A stretch of 64,000 nt of DNA from DATGZH01 sp035297265 (GTDB taxonomy: Bacteria; Actinomycetota; Acidimicrobiia; Acidimicrobiales; RAAP-2), in NCBI GenBank assembly GCA_035297265.1, contig DATGZH010000042.1, positions 62,001 through 126,000 on the forward strand. Reading direction: 5' to 3'. The first letter of the stretch is position 1, and each line of letters starts with the position of its first letter. Under the pieces are notes generated by a model. That model had not been told where the DNA came from, did not search any database, and saw nothing but the letters and a program-made list of their open reading frames with translations. The translations under genes were made by a program, and so were the position numbers. Positions 34,457 to 43,542 of the stretch are shown here, in pieces.

Positions 34457-34723
34457 GTGAGCAGGCCGCGAGTGCCCGGTGGGGTGGTGCACAAGCTTCC
34501 AGGAGACCTGCGCGAGGCGCTGATCGGCAACCCCCCGGCACTCGATGCCTGGAAGGACATCACCCCTCTGGCCCGCAACGAGTTCATCTGCTGGGTCGAG
34601 GAGGCCAAGCAGGAGATGACCCGAGAACGCCGTATTCGCCGGACCCAGGAGGAGTTGGAGGAAGGTCAGCGCCGGCCCTGCTGCTGGCCGGGATGCAAGC
34701 ACCGCGAGCGCACCGGCAAGTAG
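34457..34723 (+). CDS. YdeI/OmpD-associated C-terminal domain protein
   Basis: An 88-residue protein with RVPGGVVHKLPGDLREAL, then WKDITPLARNEFICWVEEA and RERRIRRTQEELEEGQRRP, the C-terminal helical domain found in YdeI-like proteins. The N-terminal DUF1905-type domain of larger relatives is absent. It ends CCWPGCKHRERTGK. Relatives affect resistance to antimicrobial peptides, but the role here is unknown. Confidence 0.72.
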   Translation: MSRPRVPGGVVHKLPGDLREALIGNPPALDAWKDITPLARNEFICWVEEAKQEMTRERRIRRTQEELEEGQRRPCCWPGCKHRERTGK

Positions 34724-34764
34724 CAGGCTGATGGGTGCCCCTTATCGCGGGGAGCAGGTCCGCC

Positions 34765-35011
34765 TCACTCGGAAGTCAGAATTGGCAAGTCGAGCCTGGA
34801 GTGCTCGCCGAGTTGGATGGTGAGCGTCTCGACCTGTGACCCGTACCGGTCGAAGCTGGCGGCGTCGTGTCCGCCGAGCGCGATCCGGATCTTGTGGCCG
34901 GCGCGGAACAACGCTCCGTTCGACCGGGAGCCAGACGTCAACGGCCAGGCGTACCCCGTCGGCGACCGGCACGTACAGGGACTGAACGGGGCGCGCCGGG
35001 TCGATCGTCAT
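34765..35011 (-). pseudogene. CocE/NonD hydrolase remnant with large internal deletion
   Basis: The minus strand starts MTIDPARPVQSLYVPVADGV and RLAVDVWLPVER, the N-terminus of X-Pro dipeptidyl-peptidase/CocE-type hydrolases. In another frame it then ends GHKIRIALGGHDAASFDRYG with LTIQLGEHSRLDLPI, the C-terminal jelly-roll end. The catalytic middle (about 450 residues in intact members) is gone. It is a dead gene. Confidence 0.65.
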
Positions 35012-35149
35012 CGATGCTGCCCACCACATCCATTCATTTGGCGTTCTCGGCGGGAAGCCGAGAACGCGGATCAAGGCTGCTCACCACAATCGGTTCGACG
35101 TCTTGGTGTGAGCGATACGAGGTCGCCGTTGACGCAAGCTTCGGAGGAG

Positions 35150-36025
35150 CTATCGCGGAGGAGTTGACCGGCCGTAGGGCGTCATGTCCATCCCGGGATA
35201 ACGCAGAGCGACATCCGCCAACGTCTGATCGTTCCAGTAGGGGTCCCCGGGCCTCGGGAAGCCAAAGAGATCGCGCTCTCTCACCGTGCACTTCGGCATG
35301 AGTTTGGCCCAACGATCCGGTGACTGCTTCGGCCAAGCCATTTTCCCTCCCCACGTGGTACCCCTCGCCTGGTAGTCGGCCAGGAGAGAGAACCGCGAAC
35401 GATTCGTGCCCGTGAAGTTCGACCCTCGGTGCAAGATGTCGCTCCGGTACATGAAGAGGGTCCCCGCCGGCCCGAGGGCGGATACCTCCGCATCGCTAAG
35501 AGCACCGGCCTCGAAGTAGAGGGGGGTGAAGGGCACGTCTTTGCCGTGTTCGTAGGGGATCAGTCGAGTGGGTGCGTCCTCCTCGGTCACGTCAGAGAGA
35601 TAGATGAAGGTCGTTATCTGCTGGTAGCGCCCGTCGGTCCGGGGCACCACCAGGCTGTGGCTCCCGTAGTCGCGGTGCAGCGGCTGGTCGTAATTGATGG
35701 CTTCGGCGTACTTCGCCCACAGCTCGACCTTGTACAGGTGGAGCTCAGTCGTCTGCAGGTACCGTTCCGCCGCGTCGACCAGATCCGGATGGAACGCCAA
35801 GCGATTCAGATCCCAGGACCGATAAGGGAATTCCTCTACCCCGGCGAACTGGCTCTTCGCGTAGTCGGCGTAGCGCGCTGGATCAGCGAAGTAGTCCTCA
35901 GGCGAGGGGAAGTGCAGCCACAGAGCCTCCTGCGCCGCCTTCAACTCAGCCGGAGAGAGGAAGCCCTCGATCAGGGAGTACCCCCGTTCTCGAAGCTCGT
36001 CCAGGACGGTATCCGAAAGGCGCAC
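35150..36025 (-). CDS. Phytanoyl-CoA dioxygenase (PhyH)-family enzyme
   Basis: A protein of about 291 residues, an Fe(II)/2-oxoglutarate oxygenase. Iron ligands are seen as LHRDYGS (His-x-Asp) and ILHRGSN (distal His), with GTNRSRFSL supplying the likely 2-oxoglutarate Arg. It starts RLSDTVLDELRERGYSLIEG, usual for the fold. The longest frame reaches an ATG at 36121 that would overlap the divergent dehydrogenase start, so I prefer a GTG at 36025, with low certainty on the start. The substrate is unknown. Confidence 0.82.
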   Translation of the reverse strand: MRLSDTVLDELRERGYSLIEGFLSPAELKAAQEALWLHFPSPEDYFADPARYADYAKSQFAGVEEFPYRSWDLNRLAFHPDLVDAAERYLQTTELHLYKVELWAKYAEAINYDQPLHRDYGSHSLVVPRTDGRYQQITTFIYLSDVTEEDAPTRLIPYEHGKDVPFTPLYFEAGALSDAEVSALGPAGTLFMYRSDILHRGSNFTGTNRSRFSLLADYQARGTTWGGKMAWPKQSPDRWAKLMPKCTVRERDLFGFPRPGDPYWNDQTLADVALRYPGMDMTPYGRSTPPR

Positions 36026-36119
36026 CGTTACGTACTGTAGGCCAGGGAGGAGCCTGCATCCCGATCTGGATCCATACCTCGACCCGACGCCGGCCGCGAG
36101 GGAGGGCGTACGATCGAGC

Positions 36120-37301
36120 ATGCGCGCCGTTCAGTTCGACATGGCCGATCCGCAGTTTCCGGCGTCCCTCGTCGACCTTCCCGAACCCGAGCTGCCAGGG
36201 CCGAGTTGGGCTCGTGTCTCGGTCTCGGCGTGTGGGATCTGTGGCAGCGACCTGCACATCTTCGCCGGCAACACCGGTCCGTCACCGACGTTGATGTCGA
36301 TGGGCTCGATCCCCTTTGTGCTCGGCCACGAGATCGCTGGCCGCGTGATCGAGGCGGGACCAGATTGCCCCTACGAGGTGGGCACACGTGTTGCTCTCGA
36401 CCCCTGTATTCCGTGCGCCGCCCGTGGCATCGACCCGCCTTGCCCGAACTGCCAGCGAGGCTGGGCATCGTCCTGCCTCAATCTCGACAGTGGCATCGTG
36501 AGCAGTGGCCGGACACTGGGGTTCACCCGAGGGCTTGGCGGAGGCTGGGCTGATCAGGTGCTCGGCCACGCCACGATGCTGCACCCGATTCCCGACGGAC
36601 TGCCCGATGAGGCGGCCTGCCTGCACGAGCCGGTCTCCATCGCCTGCCACGGCCTCCTGCGCGCCTCGCCCCGTGACGGTGACCCGGTGCTGGTCGTCGG
36701 AGCCGGCGTGATCGGACTCGCCACCGTGGCCGCTCTGAAGGGGCTGTTCCCCCGAAGCCCCGTCACTGTGCTCGCCCGTCATGACCACCAGGCTCAGGCG
36801 GCCGCGGCCTGCGGTGCTGACCACGTCGTGATGGCGGAGGCGGACAGCGCGCACTTCACCGAGCTCGGCCGGCTCGTGGACGCCCGAGTCGTGGGGTACA
36901 AGACCGACCTCATGCTGATGGGCGGCTTCCCGTTCGTCGTCGAGGCCGTTGGTTCACCGCTCTCCGTGACCGAGGCCCTGCGGGCAGTCGCCCACCGGGG
37001 CACCGTCCTGATGCTCGGGGCGACCGGCGTGACTGAAGTCGACCTGACACCGATCTGGTACAAGGAAGCCGCTCTCGTCGGATCGATCGACCACAATGCC
37101 GATGCCCGCTCAGCTCCCGGTCTGGCCGGCGCCCCCGACCGCCACTCAGTCGACCGTGCCCTCGACATCTTGGCCGCCGGGCTTCTCCCTCAGGCGGTCG
37201 TCGTGACCCATGAGTTCCCGTTGGAGGACTATCGCACCGCCATCGAAACCGGCATCAACCGGAAAGCCTCCCAAGCCATCAAGGTCGTCTTTCGGCCATA
37301 G
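36120..37301 (+). CDS. Zinc-dependent alcohol dehydrogenase (MDR family)
   Basis: A 393-residue medium-chain dehydrogenase. Catalytic zinc residues are in CGICGSDLH and GHEIAG, the structural-zinc-like loop is CIPCAARGIDPPCPNCQRG, and the NAD(P) motif is VVGAGVIGL. It is longer than standard ADH (about 350) because of insertions around the middle. It precedes the nitrile hydratase operon by about 250 bases on the same strand; an alcohol/aldehyde to amide link is only a guess. Confidence 0.87.
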   Translation: MRAVQFDMADPQFPASLVDLPEPELPGPSWARVSVSACGICGSDLHIFAGNTGPSPTLMSMGSIPFVLGHEIAGRVIEAGPDCPYEVGTRVALDPCIPCAARGIDPPCPNCQRGWASSCLNLDSGIVSSGRTLGFTRGLGGGWADQVLGHATMLHPIPDGLPDEAACLHEPVSIACHGLLRASPRDGDPVLVVGAGVIGLATVAALKGLFPRSPVTVLARHDHQAQAAAACGADHVVMAEADSAHFTELGRLVDARVVGYKTDLMLMGGFPFVVEAVGSPLSVTEALRAVAHRGTVLMLGATGVTEVDLTPIWYKEAALVGSIDHNADARSAPGLAGAPDRHSVDRALDILAAGLLPQAVVVTHEFPLEDYRTAIETGINRKASQAIKVVFRP

Positions 37302-37548
37302 CAGGGACGCCCGCGTTCTCCGCGATCCACGGCGGAAAGAGAGGTGGGTTACCTGTGTCATCCGGTGTTCCCGGTGCAGAGCCGGACTCCACCGGACGCC
37401 CCCCGCCGGCGTTGAACTGCTCGGGAGCTCAGCTCGGGAGATCGGCGCTCTTCCTCTCGAGGTTCTCGATCGCGCGCGACGCCATGACAGCACCGCTGCG
37501 GCAGAGCCCTCGCTCGGGGCGTTGCTTCCTGATTAGGCTCGACGCGCG

Positions 37549-38217
37549 ATGGACGGGATCCACGACATGGGTGGCATGCACGGGTTCGGCCCGGTCGTTC
37601 AGCCCGGCGGAGAGCTGGCCTATCACGAGCGGTGGGAGCCGCGCGTCTTCGCTCTCTCGGCCCTCCTGGGGATCGAAGGTCTAGGTGCCGGGCCGGGTGG
37701 CCGGGTGGTACGCGAAGAGATGGACCCGGCCCATTACCTGGCTGCGTCGTACTACGAGCGCTGGCTCTACAGCGCCGAACAGCGGTTGCTGCGCAAAGGA
37801 ACGATTGCGACCGGGGAGGTCGAGGCGATGATGGAGCGCCTCGAGGCCGGCCAATCGACACCCGAGTATCGCGACAGCACCATGGCCGAGCGGGGCCTGG
37901 CCGAGCTGCGTTCCGTCCACCCGATGAAAGGGGCCCCCGTCGGCGCTCGATTCGAACGCGGTCAGCGGGTCCGTGTAAAGCGCATGCATCCGCCCGGACA
38001 CACGCGGTGTCCCCGGTACGTCCGGGGGGTCACCGGCCAGATCGAGGACATCCGGGGCGCCGACGGGCTCCCGGACCGGGCGGCCTACGGAGAGAGCGCC
38101 ACTGCCGAGCCGGTGTACTCAGTGCAGTTCAGGTCCGAGGAGCTGTGGGGGCCGAGCGATGAGCGGGGCTGGATCGTGCTCCTCGACCTTTGGGAGAGCT
38201 ACCTGGAGCCAGCGTGA
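37549..38217 (+). CDS. nthB: Nitrile hydratase beta subunit
   Basis: A 222-residue subunit opening MDGIHDMGGMHGFGPV, the signature start of beta subunits, with PMKGAPVGARFERGQRVRVK and the RYVRGVTGQIE SH3-like part. It ends in VYSVQFRSEELWG. With the alpha subunit it hydrates nitriles to amides. Its stop overlaps the alpha start (GTGA). The order beta-alpha-activator is that of cobalt-type enzymes. Confidence 0.95.
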   Translation: MDGIHDMGGMHGFGPVVQPGGELAYHERWEPRVFALSALLGIEGLGAGPGGRVVREEMDPAHYLAASYYERWLYSAEQRLLRKGTIATGEVEAMMERLEAGQSTPEYRDSTMAERGLAELRSVHPMKGAPVGARFERGQRVRVKRMHPPGHTRCPRYVRGVTGQIEDIRGADGLPDRAAYGESATAEPVYSVQFRSEELWGPSDERGWIVLLDLWESYLEPA

Positions 38218-38837
38218 CCGACGTCGACGATCATCACCATCCTCGTGCTGCCTCTGCGGTCGAGCTCCGCGCCCGAGCACTCGAGGCGCTGCTGGCCGAG
38301 AAGGGTCTGGTTTCTGGTGATGCAATTGATGCGGTAGTAGAGCTCTACGAGAACGACGTGGGGCCGCAGAACGGGGCCAAGGTCGTCGCGCGAGCTTGGC
38401 TGGACGAGGGATATCGCGCGCGTCTGCTGAGCGATTCGAATGACGCCATCGCGGAGCTCGGGTTCGGTGGCGCCGAAGGTGACAACATGGTGGTGGTCGC
38501 CAACAGTCCGACCGTCCACAACATGGTCGTGTGCACGTTGTGCTCCTGCTATCCCTGGCCGGTGCTAGGCCTGCCGCCGACGTGGTACAAGAGCCCGCCC
38601 TACCGGGCGCGTGCGGTATCCGAGCCGCGGGCGGTCTTGCGCGAGTTCGAAGTAGAGCTTGACGATGATGTCGAGATTCGGGTCTGGGACTCGAGCGCGG
38701 AGGTCCGGTACCTCGTGCTTCCGATGCGTCCTCCGGGCACCGAAAGCTGGGGCGATGACCGGCTTGCGGCGATTGTCACGCGGGATTGCATGATCGGCAC
38801 AGCATTGCCACAGGCCGTCGGGCCTGATCAGTCGTGA
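38214..38837 (+). CDS. nthA: Nitrile hydratase alpha subunit, cobalt type
   Basis: A 207-residue metal-binding subunit. The metal site is VCTLCSCYPWP, Cys107-Thr-Leu-Cys110-Ser-Cys112; Thr at the second position marks low-spin cobalt enzymes (iron enzymes have Ser). Two of the cysteines would be oxidised in the mature protein. WYKSPPYRARAV and the C-terminal RDCMIG also match. GTG overlaps the beta stop; the activator gene overlaps its stop. Confidence 0.95.
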   Translation: MTDVDDHHHPRAASAVELRARALEALLAEKGLVSGDAIDAVVELYENDVGPQNGAKVVARAWLDEGYRARLLSDSNDAIAELGFGGAEGDNMVVVANSPTVHNMVVCTLCSCYPWPVLGLPPTWYKSPPYRARAVSEPRAVLREFEVELDDDVEIRVWDSSAEVRYLVLPMRPPGTESWGDDRLAAIVTRDCMIGTALPQAVGPDQS

Positions 38838-39178
38838 GCACCGGCCATAGCCACCTGACGACGCTGGATGACGCGCTGATCGCCGAGACTTGCTTGCCGC
38901 GGGACAACGGCGAGCTCGTCTTCGAGGAGCCATGGCAGGGACGCGCGCTCGCAATGGGCGTCGTCGCGATCGACCGGACTGGTGGTTCGTGGGTGGACTT
39001 CAGAGGTCACCTGGCGAGAGCGATCGCCGCACGAGGCTCCTCCGACCGCGAATCAGAAGCCACCGCCTATTACGCCGCGTGGTTGGATGCGCTCGAGGCT
39101 CTCCTCTCCGAGCGCGGCCTACTCGACCCGATTGAAGCGGGTCGGCCGAGATCGCCCGGCAGTTCGAGGGCGACTTAA
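38834..39178 (+). CDS. Nitrile hydratase accessory/activator protein
   Basis: A 114-residue protein resembling the N-terminal part of the beta subunit: LVFEEPWQGRALAMGV, WVDFRGHLARAIAAR and YYAAWLDALEALLSERGLL. Such proteins deliver cobalt-loaded alpha by subunit exchange. The GTG overlaps the alpha stop, and the stop overlaps the stop of the convergent helicase gene. Confidence 0.9.
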   Translation: MSTGHSHLTTLDDALIAETCLPRDNGELVFEEPWQGRALAMGVVAIDRTGGSWVDFRGHLARAIAARGSSDRESEATAYYAAWLDALEALLSERGLLDPIEAGRPRSPGSSRAT

Positions 39179-40491
39179 GGCCGACCTGCTCGACGCGTCC
39201 GTCGGCGGGAGGGACGATTCGCCCTCCCAGCGTTGCTGTGCAAACCGACCGGCGCATGCCCGATCCTGCTGGCAGCGTCAGTGGCTCGTGGTCGAGCGGA
39301 TGGAGGCCGGCGCATTCCATCCACCGACGTAATGGAATGGACGTCGGGCGAACCGATTCGGTTTTCGACGCCCAGTCTGCGCTGGATGAGCCTGGTCGCG
39401 TCGAGGTGCTCGTGCCCGACCAGAGAAACGACGATCCCGTCAGCACCGGCCCGTCCAGTGCGGCCCGAGCGGTGCACGTAGTCGGTGGGATCGGCGGGTG
39501 GGTCGAAGTGGACCACGAGGGGTACGGCGTCGACGTGGATCCCCCGTGCCGCGATGTCGGTGGCGACGAGCACGTCGAGACGACCGGCACGGAATGCGGC
39601 CAGGGCGCGTTCGCGCTGGCTCTGGCTCCGGTTGCCGTGGATGGCGGCCGAGGCCAGACCAGAGCGGGCGAGGTGGTCCGATAGTCGGTCCGCCCCGCGC
39701 TTGGTCCGGCAGAAAACCAGGGCCGGGCCGTGGGCGGAGATCGTTTCGGCGGTGAGTGCCACTCGGTTGTGGGGTTCGACTCGCCAGAAGTGGTGGTGGA
39801 CCTGGCTCTGATCGTTGTCAGCGGTCTTCACGTCGTGGCGGGCCGGGTTGTGTTGGTAGTCGCGGATGAGCTTGTCGACGGGCCCACCGAGTGTCGCCGA
39901 GAAGAGCAGGGTCTGGCGCGACGCGCTGGTCCTCTCGATGAGGCGGCGGACCGCGGGCAGAAAGCCCATATCGGCCATCCGGTCGGCCTCGTCGATGACG
40001 ACCACGTCCACGAGTGACAGGTCGACCGAGCCCCGCTCGATGAGGTCGGTGAGCCTCCCGGGGCAGGCGATCAGCACGTCGACGCCGCCTCGTAGGGCGG
40101 CCAACTGCTTGCCATACCCGACGCCGCCGTAGATCGACGCCACACGGGCACCGATCGTGGAGGCGAGTGGCGAGATGACCTGCTCAATCTGGGCTGCGAG
40201 CTCACGAGTGGGGACCAGGACGAGCGCAGACGGATGTCGGCGACCCCGGCGTCCGGCTCCAGGCTTGGCCGCGAGGCGGGACAGGATGGCCAGCCCGAAG
40301 GCGAGAGTCTTGCCGGATCCGGTCGGGGCCTTGCCGCACACGTCGCGCCCAGCGAGGGAGTCCGGCAAGGTGGCCGCTTGGATCGGGAAGGCGGTGGTGA
40401 TACCTCTCTGCTCCAGGGCAGCCGACAGCGCCCGGGGAACGCCGAGGTCCGAGAAGCGGACAGGCGCGAGGGAAGGGGAAGATGGGTTCAT
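39175..40491 (-). CDS. DEAD-box RNA helicase
   Basis: A 438-residue ATP-dependent RNA helicase. Visible motifs are Q-motif region ITTAFPIQAATLPDSLAGRD, GKAPTGSGKT (I), PTRELA (Ia), CPGRLTDL, VVIDEADRMADMGF (II), FSATLG (III), VFCRTKRGADRL, ATDIAARGIHV (V) and HRSGRTGRAG (VI). A basic C-terminal tail follows (SRRRTRRAGRP). I place the start at the ATG at 40491, close to the first domain residues. It may remodel RNA at low temperature along with the cold-shock gene nearby. Confidence 0.94.
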   Translation of the reverse strand: MNPSSPSLAPVRFSDLGVPRALSAALEQRGITTAFPIQAATLPDSLAGRDVCGKAPTGSGKTLAFGLAILSRLAAKPGAGRRGRRHPSALVLVPTRELAAQIEQVISPLASTIGARVASIYGGVGYGKQLAALRGGVDVLIACPGRLTDLIERGSVDLSLVDVVVIDEADRMADMGFLPAVRRLIERTSASRQTLLFSATLGGPVDKLIRDYQHNPARHDVKTADNDQSQVHHHFWRVEPHNRVALTAETISAHGPALVFCRTKRGADRLSDHLARSGLASAAIHGNRSQSQRERALAAFRAGRLDVLVATDIAARGIHVDAVPLVVHFDPPADPTDYVHRSGRTGRAGADGIVVSLVGHEHLDATRLIQRRLGVENRIGSPDVHSITSVDGMRRPPSARPRATDAASRIGHAPVGLHSNAGRANRPSRRRTRRAGRP

Positions 40492-40778
40492 GAGATTCCA
40501 GTCAGTCGGTCCAAGGGAAGATGGCCGACTCGATGGATTCTCTCGTGGGCCTGGCTGGCACCAGTTTCGCCAGCCGCCGCCGGGCAGTGCCCCGCGGTAT
40601 CGGGTTGCATCATAGCGCATGTACACCGACTGAAGGGAACACGAGCCAAGTCGGGTAGCGTAAGGCCGTCACGTATCGTCGGCGACGTGCGCGGATCCGT
40701 CGGCGAAGACGGAGAGCATCGCTGAACGGCGAGAGTGCCTCCCGCCCCGATCCGCCCGGGCTCCTAGAAACGAGGGCC

Positions 40779-41714
<936 letters not shown>

Positions 41715-42189
41715 GTCACCACCGGGCCCGCTAGAGGCCGCCTGGCGGCATCGGCGGCCCGGGCCAGGTGTCGCGCTGGCGGGCCCTCACCGGCGCCGGC
41801 CGGCCTTCGCCCGCAGCAGGGTCCCCACGTTGCCAGACCGCCTGGACCACGGTCGGCTCATCGGGTAGCCGCCGGCCCCTTCTGGCTACGACCGGCCGAG
41901 GATCAACACCCCCGGTCGCGGAGGCCGCCGGAGAAGCGCCTGGAACTGGCGTCTCACCGCCGCGTCCGGTGACCCCGCCCCAGCTGGTACGATGGGGAGG
42001 TCGCCGGTTTGCTGGCGTGGCCTGTTCGTGAGCTCCTCGAGTCGGCCCGATTCGAACGGAGCTCGCCATCTTCCAGGATCTGACCACCCCCCGTTGGGTT
42101 CTGTCCTACGCGGCACCCGTCGGCGACGACGGGGTAGCGGAGGCGGACTGCTCAGAGCGACGCCCAGCCATCTTCCTTTGGGCCACGTG
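41715..42189. other. Intergenic stretch, no gene seen
   Basis: About 475 bases after the sigma gene. I see no supported coding frame, RNA gene or repeat. It could contain the promoter of the small downstream genes. Confidence 0.5.
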
Positions 42190-42444
42190 ATGGCCACCTC
42201 GGCGGGCAAGCGCTTCCGGGAGCGGCAGAAGCTGGAGCGAGTTCAGGCCAAGGCGGAGCGCAAAGCAGCTCGCGTGGCAAGCAACGACGAGCCGGCCGTG
42301 GCCCCTTCGCAGCGCAGCGAATCGGAGCTCATCGAGGACCTGGGTACACTCCAGCGTGATTTCGAGGCCGGTGACGTCTCGCAACAGGATTTCGAGGAGC
42401 GCCGGGACCTGATCGGGACACAGCTCGAACGGTTCTCACGATGA
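42190..42444 (+). CDS. Small charged coiled-coil protein
   Basis: An 84-residue protein, very basic at the N-terminus (KRFRERQKLERVQAKAERK) and acidic and helical later (SELIEDLGTLQRDFEAGDVS, DFEERRDLIGTQLERF). It may form a coiled coil. A GTG directly precedes the ATG. It resembles nothing I can name and may be an RNA- or DNA-associated small protein. Confidence 0.6.
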   Translation: MATSAGKRFRERQKLERVQAKAERKAARVASNDEPAVAPSQRSESELIEDLGTLQRDFEAGDVSQQDFEERRDLIGTQLERFSR

Positions 42445-42489
42445 CCGGCCGGATGACCAGCCAGGACACCACGATGGCCGCGAGGCGTC

Positions 42490-42864
42490 GTGCCTAGGCG
42501 CACGAACACCAGGCTGTCCAGACGACGCTCGATGGCCGCGCCCGAACGAGGCGGGAAGTCGAGGCAGCAACGACCGGCGACTCAGGAAGTGGACGCGCAG
42601 GTCCTTGCACTGCGTGAAGGAGGCAACTCCTTCTCGGCGATCGCTCGCCGCCTGGAGCTGGGGCGGGCGGTCGACGCCCACAAGAGCTTCGTGCGCGCGC
42701 TGGGCAGTCACGACGGTGACGAACGCCGAAAGCTCGTCGAAAACGAGGAAGTGCGCCTCGACCGACTCGAGGTACGAATTCGCGATAGGGATGCCGCAGA
42801 TCCGAGCAAGATGGAACGCCGCTTGCTCGGCCTGAACAAGCTGCGAGAGGCCATCCGGCAGTGA
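42490..42864 (+). CDS. Small basic HTH-like protein
   Basis: A 124-residue protein with an Arg-rich N-terminus, then ALREGGNSFSAIARRLELGR, which has the spacing of a helix-turn-helix like that of resolvase or Sigma70-4 families. A charged helical end follows (ENEEVRLDRLEVRIRDRD). GTG start; the stop overlaps the next gene by 4 bases. It is probably a DNA-binding regulator; the target is unknown. Confidence 0.6.
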   Translation: MPRRTNTRLSRRRSMAAPERGGKSRQQRPATQEVDAQVLALREGGNSFSAIARRLELGRAVDAHKSFVRALGSHDGDERRKLVENEEVRLDRLEVRIRDRDAADPSKMERRLLGLNKLREAIRQ

Positions 42865-43157
42865 CGTCTTCGGTCTCCGGATCTCCCTGCGCGTTGTGCG
42901 AGCGACCGGCGACCGAATTGATCGAGCCGCCGCGGCGAACGTTGGCCCGTGGGTTGGACCCGAGCGATCCGTCGTACTCGGTGACGGTCATCCTGCCTGA
43001 CGTCGCGCTCTGTGCTGGGCACGCCCTTGAGGTCCAAAACGGCGAACGGCTCCTCGGCTGGTGCGACGACGAGCGTTGCCGGGCCTACGGGGAACTCGGG
43101 GGATCCTCCGCCTGCGGAGACCCGTACAAGAAGTTGGGCTCGGGTAACCGGTCCTAA
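42861..43157 (+). CDS. Small cysteine-rich protein
   Basis: A 98-residue protein coupled to the HTH-like gene by a GTGA overlap. It carries CALCERPATEL near the start, then ALCAGHALEV and WCDDERCRAYG with a later Cys, a pattern suited to zinc binding. It may be a partner of the upstream regulator. Family not recognised. Confidence 0.6.
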   Translation: MTSSVSGSPCALCERPATELIEPPRRTLARGLDPSDPSYSVTVILPDVALCAGHALEVQNGERLLGWCDDERCRAYGELGGSSACGDPYKKLGSGNRS

Positions 43158-43213
43158 CCGCTCTCAATCAACATCGATCGAGAAGCGACCGTGAGAAGAA
43201 AGCGAAGAGGAAT

Positions 43214-43417
43214 ATGGCAACTGGAACGGTGAAGTTCTTCAACAGTGACAAAGGCTTCGGGTTCATCACCCCGACCACGGGGGACAAAGACGTCTTCGTC
43301 CACTACTCCAACGTCGTGGGCGAGGGGTACAAGAGCCTCGAGGAGGGCCAGCAGGTCGAGTTCGACGTGGCCCAGGGTCGCAAGGGCCCCGAGGCGCAGA
43401 ACGTCCGGCCCATCTAG
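43214..43417 (+). CDS. Cold-shock protein (CspA family)
   Basis: A 67-residue OB-fold RNA chaperone. RNP1 is KGFGFIT and RNP2 is VFVHYS, with TGTVKFFNSDKGFG at the start and GPEAQNVRPI at the end. AGAGGA lies 4 bases before the ATG, after a purine-rich leader (GAAGCGACCGTGAGAAGAAA). It melts RNA structure. A desaturase gene follows by 125 bases. Confidence 0.96.
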   Translation: MATGTVKFFNSDKGFGFITPTTGDKDVFVHYSNVVGEGYKSLEEGQQVEFDVAQGRKGPEAQNVRPI

Positions 43418-43542
43418 GCCGTACGACCTATCGGCACGGCACCGCGTCGGGCGGTTCAGCACCGCCCAAGCCGTCGAAGTCGAGGACACCATTTCCACTT
43501 CTGGAGGCCCTCATTACTGAATTCGACACAGGAGAACTTGCG

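Noticed and set aside
42030..42080. A possible minus-strand tRNA T-loop (GTTCGAATC).
   Set aside because: Flanking bases do not form the stems of a cloverleaf.
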